Source: Scytonema sp035967975 (lineage in GTDB: Bacteria; Cyanobacteriota; Cyanobacteriia; Cyanobacteriales; Nostocaceae). Taken from it: DNA of 64,000 nt. The notes under the pieces were generated by a model, which worked only from the letters and a program-made list of their open reading frames with translations, did no database searches and was not told the DNA's origin. Where the stretch lies: NCBI GenBank assembly GCA_035967975.1, contig JAWQFQ010000022.1:1-64000 (forward strand). The letters run 5' to 3'. Shown piece after piece: positions 19,918 to 27,645 of the stretch. Position 1 is the first letter of the stretch. Each line of letters starts with the position of its first letter. The translations under genes were made by a program, and so were the position numbers.

Positions 19918-20358
19918 TTAGGCGATTGTATAAGAATACATTAGCCACTTAGTTCCATGTGCATACTGGTTGTAAAGTTTCTGTGCAACTACATTGTCAT
20001 CACGAGTTGTCCATCTTACTGTCTTTATTCCAAGTGTTTTAAGGTAAATAAAGCAGTGTTCCAGAAGCTTTTTGCCAATTCCTTTTCCCCGATAGCTGTC
20101 CAATACGTACAGATCGTTTAACACAGCAATTTTTTCCGCAATTCTGCTAGAAAACGAGTAATAGATTGTTGCAAAACCTACATAAGTATAATCATCCTGT
20201 AGGAGAAATAACTTACCCAATTCTTCATTTTCCATAATCATTTGTAAGTGGTTGCGATTCTTTTGTTCATCAATATTTTGTACTTCGTAAAATTCTTGAT
20301 ATTTTTTGAAAAGTATCAAGGCTGCATCTATATTCTGTGAATTTAACTCTTGTAGCAT
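19918..20358 (-). CDS. GNAT family N-acetyltransferase
   Basis: 146 residues from the ATG at 20358. A longer frame begins with TTG directly after the neighbour's stop, but its extra 29 residues are hydrophobic and unlike GNAT starts, so the ATG is preferred. Motif A for acetyl-CoA binding is clear: LNDLYVLDSYRGKGIGKKLL, and the C-terminal strand pattern follows (TVRWTTRDDN..AQKLY). GNAT enzymes move an acetyl group to an amine. In a cluster predicted to make an aryl amine it may acetylate the product or give self-protection (inference). It is transcribed after the NmrA gene. Confidence 0.78.
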   Translation of the reverse strand: MLQELNSQNIDAALILFKKYQEFYEVQNIDEQKNRNHLQMIMENEELGKLFLLQDDYTYVGFATIYYSFSSRIAEKIAVLNDLYVLDSYRGKGIGKKLLEHCFIYLKTLGIKTVRWTTRDDNVVAQKLYNQYAHGTKWLMYSYTIA

Positions 20359-20445
20359 TAGCAGAATTAGGTTTTTAAAATTAATTGATTTCAACAAAGA
20401 TATATTAGACAAATAGCTTGCCAGCAAAACTAAAAAATGTCCCAA

Positions 20446-21306
20446 TCAGCTTTCCTTAAAACTTTGGGTATAATCTAGGGCAAACTGGTCAAAAAATATA
20501 GGCTGTTTTCTAGCGACATCAGCTACCACGTTCGTCATCGTCATGCCTATACCTTTGCTGTAGTAATTGTAGATTTCATTAACTGCATCTACAAACCATT
20601 CTTGTCTTCCTGACTTAAGCATACGTCTTTTGTAGTCCTCTGGTGAAATACTTACATAAGTCACTTTCTTCTCAATTGCAATGGAAAGTTTGTGAGCAAT
20701 TTCTCCAAAAGACAGCACCTCAGGTCCTGTCAGAGTGTAAACCTTACCTTCATGTCCTTCCTCAGTCAGTACCCTCACGGCTACGGCGGCGATGTCTCGG
20801 ATATCGACAAAGGTAAACTTTGCATCGCCTACGCGATCGTAAAAAGTGTTCTGTGTTGCAATTGTTTGAGCAACACGTAACATATTTTGCATAAAAACGT
20901 TGGGACGTAGGTGGGTAAATGGAATACCAGCCTGCTCAAGTTGATTTTCGGTTTGTGCATGCCACCTGAGAATTGCAGCAGGAGCGTCAACATCCGCACC
21001 CAAAGCAGAAAACTTAACAATGTGTTTAAGACCATTCTGCTTAGCGGCTTCAATAAAATTACTTTGGAGTTTCACTTGCTGTTGATCTGGTGATGAGAGC
21101 AAAAGAGCTTTTTCCACATTCTTTAGGGCAGTGTTGAGTGTATCGGGATCATTGAAATTCCCTATGACAACTTCAACACCAAGTTGTTCGACCTCTAATG
21201 CTTTTTTAGGATTACGGACAAATGCTCGAACTTTAGCACCAGTGGCAGAAAGTTGCTTTAGGATTTCATAACCATTAGTTCCGGTTGCTCCAGTTATAAG
21301 AATCAT
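20446..21306 (-). CDS. NmrA-like NAD(P)-binding protein / quinone oxidoreductase type
   Basis: 286 residues from the ATG at 21306, which gives the typical MILITGATGTNG start; a TTG four codons upstream also exists. The GATGTNG dinucleotide motif, VRAFVRNP and the LRPNVFMQNML stretch place it in the atypical short-chain dehydrogenase group that includes NmrA and QorB. Members reduce quinones or act as redox sensors. Among enzymes that would handle aminophenols and quinone imines, a quinone-reducing role is plausible. It ends directly against the acetyltransferase region and lies about 50 bp after the DHQ-synthase-like gene, so an operon is likely. Confidence 0.8.
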   Translation of the reverse strand: MILITGATGTNGYEILKQLSATGAKVRAFVRNPKKALEVEQLGVEVVIGNFNDPDTLNTALKNVEKALLLSSPDQQQVKLQSNFIEAAKQNGLKHIVKFSALGADVDAPAAILRWHAQTENQLEQAGIPFTHLRPNVFMQNMLRVAQTIATQNTFYDRVGDAKFTFVDIRDIAAVAVRVLTEEGHEGKVYTLTGPEVLSFGEIAHKLSIAIEKKVTYVSISPEDYKRRMLKSGRQEWFVDAVNEIYNYYSKGIGMTMTNVVADVARKQPIFFDQFALDYTQSFKES

Positions 21307-21353
21307 AGGTGTTTTCAATTTGTGAAGACTTTGATAACTTATGCAACGCCTGA

Positions 21354-22475
21354 TTATTTTTCAAGACAATGTTCTTGAACTGGATACCCAACATGTCGTC
21401 CACTGGGAGCAAGATAACCAAGCAATAACTCTCCAGCCGTTAACTCTGTGACATTAAGTACCTTGCCATTAGGTCCAAGAACTCTCACGTGCCAATCGTC
21501 TTGGACAATCAAATTCACAGTTTCTCCGGTTGCTGATACTGCATTTATACTCAATAGTGGACGGATTTCAATCTTAATCCTTCCAATGACAACTTCACGT
21601 GATTGACCTTGACAATTAACAGCCAAAATTTTGTGACCAACATTTAGTTCACTCAGATAATTAGTACGAGAGATATTAGAAACTGCATAGGAGTGTATGG
21701 CACCAGCATTAACGCGGAAAGGACGTGTGGGCATATATGGTAGTGGGTGCGTCTCGCTAGCAACCAAAATCATTCCCCTAGAGAAAGAGCCAATAAGTAT
21801 TCCTTCATCTTTTTCAAAGTAAGAACAAGTATCTATGCAAGCACGCTCGCCCATACCAATATGAGTAATGTTTTTCACTTCTAACTCTTCAAGAGGAAGT
21901 TGTATATTTTTGGTTTGGTGACAGATAGTTGCAAGTTGAATTGGGTCAGTAGAATTTGTAGAAGCCAACATAACTCCATGAGAACCTTTTTCTAGGACAC
22001 CTAAAATAATTTCTGCCTCTTCAATATCTTTTGCAATCGTAATGATTTTACCATTTGTGTTTTCTGCTGCTGCAATGACAATTTCTAAGGGAATTTTAGT
22101 TGGGTCTTTAAAGTATATAACCGTCCAATTTTGGTTTTTCACAGATTCACAGGCAATTTGTAGTGTGGGTTCATCTACAACATTTACGTACACACCGATT
22201 TCTATATGCTGGTATTTTTCTTTGAACTCCCGTATTTCCTGTGGCCGAACAGTCTCAAGAATGACGATATCTACAAGACTAACAAACTGTTCAATCTGGT
22301 TTTTGTCTTTAACAAAGGCAATGCGTTTTACACTAGAATCAACATTAGGAGGAAAGTTTTGGATAGATTCTGGAGAATCTACAACAATTCCGTCTAAGGT
22401 ACTAATATTGGGCTGCGCCAAAAGTTTAATTGCTGCCTCTTTAATATTCCTAATATCCAACCAAGCTAGTTTCAT
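21354..22475 (-). CDS. 3-dehydroquinate synthase II-type enzyme (GriH-like, aminohydroxybenzoate formation)
   Basis: 373 residues, the usual size for the archaeal-type DHQ synthase II family, which is unrelated to AroB. The whole-length signature is present: MKLAWLDIRN at the start, HIGMGERACIDTCSYFE, GSFSRGMILVASETHP and RPFRVNAGAIHSY. Archaeal members convert an aminodeoxyheptulosonate to dehydroquinate. The bacterial branch (GriH of grixazone biosynthesis and relatives) cyclises the C7-N phosphate to 3-amino-4-hydroxybenzoate. A GriI-type aldolase in the same cluster (30608-31411) makes the second reading the likely one, since cyanobacteria already have a normal shikimate route. The exact product is inferred. 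Confidence 0.9.
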   Translation of the reverse strand: MKLAWLDIRNIKEAAIKLLAQPNISTLDGIVVDSPESIQNFPPNVDSSVKRIAFVKDKNQIEQFVSLVDIVILETVRPQEIREFKEKYQHIEIGVYVNVVDEPTLQIACESVKNQNWTVIYFKDPTKIPLEIVIAAAENTNGKIITIAKDIEEAEIILGVLEKGSHGVMLASTNSTDPIQLATICHQTKNIQLPLEELEVKNITHIGMGERACIDTCSYFEKDEGILIGSFSRGMILVASETHPLPYMPTRPFRVNAGAIHSYAVSNISRTNYLSELNVGHKILAVNCQGQSREVVIGRIKIEIRPLLSINAVSATGETVNLIVQDDWHVRVLGPNGKVLNVTELTAGELLLGYLAPSGRHVGYPVQEHCLEK

Positions 22476-22552
22476 GAGAGTATATCCAACAATTTAAGTA
22501 TTAATCGCACTGTCCTTAATATCTTCTTGAGGTGAAGATATTCCAAAAACGT

Positions 22553-23002
22553 CTACTCAGCTTCTTCGCGTAGAGCAAGACCACCCATGTTTTGCAGCAT
22601 TGGTGCATTCTCACAAGCAAGGTATTTAGCGTTTTGGTCTTGATTTAGATTCACATGGTGATGCCATGACCATACCGGAATGTAGACGGCGTCTCCAGCT
22701 TCCCATTCTATTCTTAGATCCTCAATGAGACTGTAGCCCTGTCCTTCAATAATGTAAAGAATGGTTTCGTAGGTATGGCGATGACGATTTGAGCAACCAC
22801 CGGGATTCAATATACCAATAGTCATACTGATTGCAAAAGAAGGTAAATCGACAAAGAATACCGGGTGCTTGCGAATATCAGAAAAGGTATTATGGATACC
22901 ATCAGCCTCCAAACATTTGTGAATTAATCGGTCTGGCATATGTAATTTAACAGCAGGGGGTGTCTTGTCAAAATCTCCTGATTGAAAATTAACAGTCTTC
23001 AT
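22553..23002 (-). CDS. Cupin-fold protein
   Basis: 149 residues, start supported by AGGAAA. Cupin motif 1 is seen as GGCSNRHRHTYETILYIIEG, with HxH and Glu metal ligands, and motif 2 near PVWSWHHHVNLN. Single-domain cupins of this size include aromatic-ring dioxygenase relatives, isomerases and pathway auxiliary proteins. Two histidines and the Glu needed for a metal site are present, so it is likely to bind Fe, Mn or Ni. It lies between the diiron protein gene and the DHQ-synthase-like gene. A role on an aromatic intermediate is inferred; the reaction is unknown. Confidence 0.8.
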   Translation of the reverse strand: MKTVNFQSGDFDKTPPAVKLHMPDRLIHKCLEADGIHNTFSDIRKHPVFFVDLPSFAISMTIGILNPGGCSNRHRHTYETILYIIEGQGYSLIEDLRIEWEAGDAVYIPVWSWHHHVNLNQDQNAKYLACENAPMLQNMGGLALREEAE

Positions 23003-23216
23003 AGTCTTTGTTTCCTATTTAATGTCTAGCGATGTAGACGAATGATGTGTGTTTCTGCCTAGAAATTCATCGTATGTAAAGTACTATAGAAATATTTTTC
23101 TGTACTGAGAAAATTTCTATAGGACTCCTATTTGATTTTTACGAAGCTAGGTACACCTGAATCTTCTTGAATACTCTTGCAAAAGTGCCTATTGCCTACG
23201 CAAATTATTTCAAGAA

Positions 23217-23960
23217 TCAAACCGGATTTCTATATAACTTCATCTCCTCTCCATTATTTTGTTGTAAACAGATAGCATATAGATTCTCAAAGAAATTAGC
23301 TCGCATTGTTAGTGCTCTATCTAAAGCACTATAACACCGAGGAAACCAGTCACGTTCCTGATTCAAAGAACACATTAAGTCTGCCAAAGTAGCTGCGTGT
23401 TGATCGTCACATTTAACATGTATGTAAAAGAAATCCAGCCACTCATCAGGAATACCAGCTTTGAGCATTCCTTGAATGAAAATCTTGTACATTCGAGGTA
23501 CAATCGCTTCAGTACCTAATGATAATATGGCACTCGACCAGAGTACATCTGAACAAGTCGTTTCACGCAGATACTGTTGGACAAATATGTGTGTGAAATC
23601 GGTATATTCAATCTTTAAAGGATTGATACCAAGCTGTTTTAAGAATTTTCGGAAAATTTCACTGTGTCGCTCTTCTGTTTTGCAACCCCCACCTTCTTCC
23701 CAAAGATTCTCGGATAGGCGAGCACGATAATAATCACTTTCACAAGCTGCCATAACTCCCGCTATATAGCGAGTAAAATTCTGACAGTAAAGCGAATATT
23801 GCCCCCAAATGTATCGATAGTTTTCGATAGTCAAATTACCAGATTGAGCATCTCGTAAGAGATTATTGTTCCAAAAAGGATGATTGTCTTTGAGATCATT
23901 CAGTTGCTCTAATTGATTGGATGTTCCCAGCATACTTTTCTCTTTAACTAATTTTTCCAT
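23217..23960 (-). CDS. Heme-oxygenase-like diiron protein (PqqC/CADD/TenA fold)
   Basis: 247 residues. It starts like the family (HPFWNNNLLRDAQSGNLT, with a Trp-rich IWGQYSLYCQNF helix). Candidate metal ligands are visible: Glu in LSENLWEEGGG, His in EERHSEIF, and the H-x3-D-x2-H pattern IHVKCDDQH typical of heme-oxygenase-like diiron oxidases (HDO). Characterised HDOs (UndA, SznF central domain, CADD) oxidise amines or C-H/C-C bonds with O2. In this neighbourhood an N-oxygenation or oxidative cleavage of an aminobenzoate is plausible. PqqC-type enzymes lack metal, but the intact ligand set argues for a metal enzyme. Confidence 0.82.
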   Translation of the reverse strand: MEKLVKEKSMLGTSNQLEQLNDLKDNHPFWNNNLLRDAQSGNLTIENYRYIWGQYSLYCQNFTRYIAGVMAACESDYYRARLSENLWEEGGGCKTEERHSEIFRKFLKQLGINPLKIEYTDFTHIFVQQYLRETTCSDVLWSSAILSLGTEAIVPRMYKIFIQGMLKAGIPDEWLDFFYIHVKCDDQHAATLADLMCSLNQERDWFPRCYSALDRALTMRANFFENLYAICLQQNNGEEMKLYRNPV

Positions 23961-23972
23961 ATATCCTACTTT

Positions 23973-25649
23973 TCAAGCAGAAGCTAAATCCTCATATTTA
24001 TGACTTATTGATTCTTGTTCAGAATCAAGTAGGATATTTTTATATTCTTCTCTCAGTTTTCTTTTCAAAACTTTACCTGTAGGACCTACTGGGAAGTCTT
24101 TTACTATTAATAAAGCTGTCAATTTTCCCGAATTTAATTCTATTAAATGTTTATTAATAGAATCTAATAAGATTGAAGCTTTAACATTTTGGTCAGATTT
24201 GAATTTTATGAAAGCAATTAAACTAGACTTTCTGTTTTCATTAGGAACACCTATGACTACACAATCAGCCACCTCAGTGTGTTGCTTTAAAATTAATTCT
24301 TCAATAAGTAGGCTGTATACTGCACCACTGCTACACTCAATAGCATCAGTAGAACGATCAAGATGATAAAATTTTCCATCTCGGTCAGTATAGACTAAGT
24401 CGCCAGTGGTCCAGTATCCTTGTTTGTAGCTTTTTAAAGTTCTGTTTGAATCATTCCAATATCCTGGTGTAATAGTTGGAGATTTAATACCCAGTAGACC
24501 AACTTCATGTGGTCCTAGTATATTCCCTTGGTCATCTAAAACTACGGGCTTTACAAAGCTACGTGGTTTCCCCATATATCGACCATAAAGAGTTGTCTTT
24601 CGGCTAGAGACCTTATTAAACAGAGCCATACCTAGCTCTGATGCACCAAGACCATCAATGAAGATTGACTTGGGATTTCCTGCTGTTACAAGAGCTTTAA
24701 TATGAGCTTCATGGGCTGCATCTCCAGTATTAAACCACATTTTCACAGAGCGAAGTTCTCCTTCTTCTAAAGGCTGCGAAGCCATCTCAGCATAAGTTTG
24801 TGGAAATGCTGCTACTAAAGAGGGTTGAAATTTTTGAACGTAATTAATGGCATTATGACCCGATACATTAGATAAAACCATAGTTGGCAAACCAAGTAAT
24901 GTCGCAGTCATAAAGTAGCTGATACCAGCAGAATGTGAACTTGGTAAGGCAAACAAAAACTTATCCGCTCGACTAGCAGGAAACTTTAGTAGACGAATTC
25001 GTTTCCCAATAAAAAATTGCTTATGTTGAAATATGACTGCTTTCGGATTTCCAGTAGTGCCAGATGAATGGCTGAGCATAATCGGGTGTGAATCTGTTGG
25101 AGAATACGGATACCACTCTGGTAGTTGTATACTTCCTTGTTTATGTTGAGTTAATGAATTTTGTGCATCTGTAGTAATAAACTTTAATAAGATGTTATTT
25201 TTGACGTGTTCACTAATATTATCTAAGTGTTTCTCATCTGTATACAAAGCAACAGCACCAACACGATGGATAAAGTCGGCAGCGATCTCATAGTCCATCA
25301 AACCATTTACCAAAACGGGAATAGCACCGATGTTGTTGAGTGCCAAGTAATGGATCAAGTAGCCGATTCCATCTTCTAAGTAGACGGCAACAGGATCATT
25401 CTCGCAAATGCCAGATTGATAGTACCAAGAGGAATACTGATCAACTACATCTTTTAATAAAGATAAACTAAAGCTGTTAATAGTATCTCCTGTGAATGTC
25501 TTAAAAGGTTGTTCTAAAAAGAAAATATCATTGTCTCGATAAGGGTTATTTGTGACAGCAAAATGGAGAAAGTTTCCACATCCTAATTCCTTATTGAAGA
25601 ACAGTTGAATTCTTTTGTGCAGTGGTAAGATGGTGCTGTTAGTAGTCAT
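23973..25649 (-). CDS. AMP-dependent acyl/aryl acid ligase
   Basis: 558 residues, ATG at 25649 with AGGA upstream. ANL superfamily motifs in order: phosphate-binding HSSGTTGNPKAVIF; FIDGLGASELG (A5 position); WTTGDLVYTDRDGKFYHLDR (A7-A8); and PTGKVLKRKL with the catalytic lysine. It lacks the FAAL insertion seen in the ligase at 43983, and its closest types are acyl/aryl-CoA ligases and stand-alone adenylation enzymes. It could activate the aminohydroxybenzoate as an adenylate, for CoA or for a carrier protein. No carrier protein lies next to it; the nearest is the ACP at 39477. It precedes the diiron protein gene by 12 bp, so they are probably cotranscribed. Substrate is inferred. Confidence 0.88.
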   Translation of the reverse strand: MTTNSTILPLHKRIQLFFNKELGCGNFLHFAVTNNPYRDNDIFFLEQPFKTFTGDTINSFSLSLLKDVVDQYSSWYYQSGICENDPVAVYLEDGIGYLIHYLALNNIGAIPVLVNGLMDYEIAADFIHRVGAVALYTDEKHLDNISEHVKNNILLKFITTDAQNSLTQHKQGSIQLPEWYPYSPTDSHPIMLSHSSGTTGNPKAVIFQHKQFFIGKRIRLLKFPASRADKFLFALPSSHSAGISYFMTATLLGLPTMVLSNVSGHNAINYVQKFQPSLVAAFPQTYAEMASQPLEEGELRSVKMWFNTGDAAHEAHIKALVTAGNPKSIFIDGLGASELGMALFNKVSSRKTTLYGRYMGKPRSFVKPVVLDDQGNILGPHEVGLLGIKSPTITPGYWNDSNRTLKSYKQGYWTTGDLVYTDRDGKFYHLDRSTDAIECSSGAVYSLLIEELILKQHTEVADCVVIGVPNENRKSSLIAFIKFKSDQNVKASILLDSINKHLIELNSGKLTALLIVKDFPVGPTGKVLKRKLREEYKNILLDSEQESISHKYEDLASA

Positions 25650-25876
25650 ATTTTTCCTGCTAAATACTTTTGTTTTTTACGATCGCACTTCAAAACGCTA
25701 GATGCTTAGAAAAGTTTTTTTCAATCTTTACGAACTTGGTGTTTTAGTTAAGTAGGCATGATTAAAACGAATTATTTGAATTTTTAGAAAATGCTAAAAT
25801 CACTTTATTAAATAGGCTTTTAATAGATTCGCATTTTTTTGTTTTTTTTGCAACCACCTACTTAATGAAATATTAT

Positions 25877-26173
25877 TTAAGAGTATTTAAGAATTAGTAT
25901 TTCTCCATAATCTGGAACCCAAGCTAGCCACCTATTCTCATTTTCTCGACACAGCAAAACAGCTTCATTAAAATGCAAAAAATCGGGAATATTGTATAAC
26001 TTTAACCAATTACCAGACTCCCATTCCCCGTCAATCAAGCATGAGAAAGGAACTCTTGACTCGTGATTGATTGATATAACTATGTGCTCCTTATCATTAT
26101 CTTTGTCTGATTTCATACAAGGTTTTAAATACTGATTTGAGGAGACTACTTTTACCTTTAATGCCAAGGTCAA
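25877..26173 (-). CDS. Small hypothetical protein
   Basis: Up to 98 residues from a TTG at 26173; an in-frame ATG at 26116 would give 79. It is rich in Trp and acidic residues (LIDGEWESGNWLKLYNIPDF), compact and without membrane segments. Not recognised. An overlapping frame at 26097-26321 reads as a plausible upstream piece, so this may be the 3' part of a gene broken by one frameshift. It sits in the gap between the AzoR and ligase genes in the cluster's direction. Confidence 0.4.
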   Translation of the reverse strand: MTLALKVKVVSSNQYLKPCMKSDKDNDKEHIVISINHESRVPFSCLIDGEWESGNWLKLYNIPDFLHFNEAVLLCRENENRWLAWVPDYGEILILKYS

Positions 26174-26520
26174 TGTTTAAATCTTGTTGTTTCACAAAGC
26201 GAGCTAACGATTTGGACTGATGAGTGTTTAGACAATCCATAATTAAATACCTTAATTGGTATACTTCTTGAGAAGACACTATTAAATGTAAGCTCTCGCA
26301 ATTGTTGATTACAAGTACCACTTCTGTAATAAAAAACCAGTCCAGTTACAGCAGATTGCTTTCACAAAATCGTGTTGCTCCCGCTCAAAACCCTGTCGCC
26401 AGCGATCGCCTAATGTACTGAATCGATACACCTTTGAGTATAAGTACTTTGACTCACATAGATTCTTTCCCACGTTCCCCGGCGAAGAAGAACGCAGGGT
26501 TTCTGGTGGTAAAGTTCAAC

Positions 26521-27156
26521 CTATTGTGTCTTCCAATCTTCCACAACTTTCTTGATCTGAGCAAGAGCATTTGCCAAAGACTGCTCACGTAACTCTTCAC
26601 CAAGATTTAATTTATCTGCATGAATAAAAGTGATATCTGTAATGCCAAGCATCCCAAAAATAGCCCTTAAGTATGGTTCTTGGTAATCGTAATTAGCAAC
26701 AGATATCTCCGAAGAAAAATTTCCGCCACGAGCCGTAAAAATCAGCATTTTCTTTCCTTGAGGAACTAAGCCTTGATATTTACCTGATTCATCAAAGGTA
26801 AAGGTGCGGTTAAATCGGACTATTTGATCAATATAGGCTTTGAAAGTAGATGGAACATTGAAGTTGTACATGGGGATACCGAAGACATAGCGCTCTGCTG
26901 CTAAAAACTCATCTACTAAAATATTAGATAGTTGAATAATCTCTCTCAACTCAGGAGTAAGTTGTTCTGGGGGACAAAAAGCAGCTGCAATCCACATTTC
27001 ATTAACATGGGCGACAGGATAATGACCTAAATCTCGATAAACGACTGTGTCTTGAGAATTAAGAGACTTCCAAACCTGAATAAATTCGTTAGATAATTGC
27101 CGAGAAATAGAGCGTTCCCCACGAGGACTAGTATCAATATGAAGGATATGAGTCAT
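26521..27156 (-). CDS. azoR: FMN-dependent NADH:quinone reductase / azoreductase
   Basis: 211 residues, the normal AzoR length. Starts MTHILHIDTSPRGERSISRQ, the FMN-phosphate loop of the flavodoxin_2 family, with PMYNFNVPSTFKAYIDQIVR and FTARGGNF as further family marks. AzoR reduces quinones and azo bonds by two electrons with NADH. In a cluster for aminophenol-type aromatics it may reduce quinone imine, nitroso or azo intermediates, or give protection. The gene follows the AhpD-like gene by a few bases and is likely cotranscribed with it. Confidence 0.88.
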   Translation of the reverse strand: MTHILHIDTSPRGERSISRQLSNEFIQVWKSLNSQDTVVYRDLGHYPVAHVNEMWIAAAFCPPEQLTPELREIIQLSNILVDEFLAAERYVFGIPMYNFNVPSTFKAYIDQIVRFNRTFTFDESGKYQGLVPQGKKMLIFTARGGNFSSEISVANYDYQEPYLRAIFGMLGITDITFIHADKLNLGEELREQSLANALAQIKKVVEDWKTQ

Positions 27157-27163
27157 AGTAAAT

Positions 27164-27613
27164 CTAAGCTTGATATGTGCCCGGAACCTTTTTGGTGGTT
27201 ATAACAATACGATTCCAAGCATTTATTGTAACAATAGTCATCAAGATTTTTGCTATTTCATTGGGCTCAAAATAATTGCTTACTTCTTCATACAGTTCAT
27301 CAGGAACATGATTCTCTGAAATCAGAGTAATTGCTTCGGTAAGATTTAATACAGCACTTTCTTCAGTAGTAAAAAATGGAGTTTCCCTCCAGGCATTGAG
27401 TGCATATATACGTTGTTCGGTTTCTCCATTTTTTCTAGCCTCTTTCGTATGCATATCTATACAAAATGCACAACCATTAATTTGAGATGCGCGAATTTTA
27501 ATTAAAGAAATAATTTTTTTATCCAAACCACTTTTGTTGACATAATTTTCTAGTTCCCACATAGCTTTATAAGCTGCTGGTTCAGTTTTTGATAATTCCA
27601 TTCTTTGCTGCAT
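27164..27613 (-). CDS. AhpD-like carboxymuconolactone decarboxylase family protein
   Basis: 149 residues from the ATG at 27613, chosen because GGAGGAGATTTT stands directly before it; the frame extends further upstream but would overlap the previous gene. The redox motif is CAFCIDMHTKEAR (CxxC with downstream His), which marks alkylhydroperoxidase/CMD proteins of the type often annotated as AhpD core. They reduce peroxides or act as thiol-dependent helpers. It lies between the dimethylformamidase-like beta subunit gene and azoR, 32 bp and 7 bp apart, so the three are probably one transcript. Confidence 0.88.
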   Translation of the reverse strand: MQQRMELSKTEPAAYKAMWELENYVNKSGLDKKIISLIKIRASQINGCAFCIDMHTKEARKNGETEQRIYALNAWRETPFFTTEESAVLNLTEAITLISENHVPDELYEEVSNYFEPNEIAKILMTIVTINAWNRIVITTKKVPGTYQA

Positions 27614-27645
27614 AAAATCTCCTCCGTATCTTAATGACATCAACG

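Noticed and set aside
21354..22475. Reading this gene as part of the normal shikimate pathway
   Set aside because: Cyanobacteria use AroB; the partner GriI-type aldolase and the neighbours point to aminohydroxybenzoate synthesis, though archaeal-type dehydroquinate synthesis is not excluded by sequence alone.
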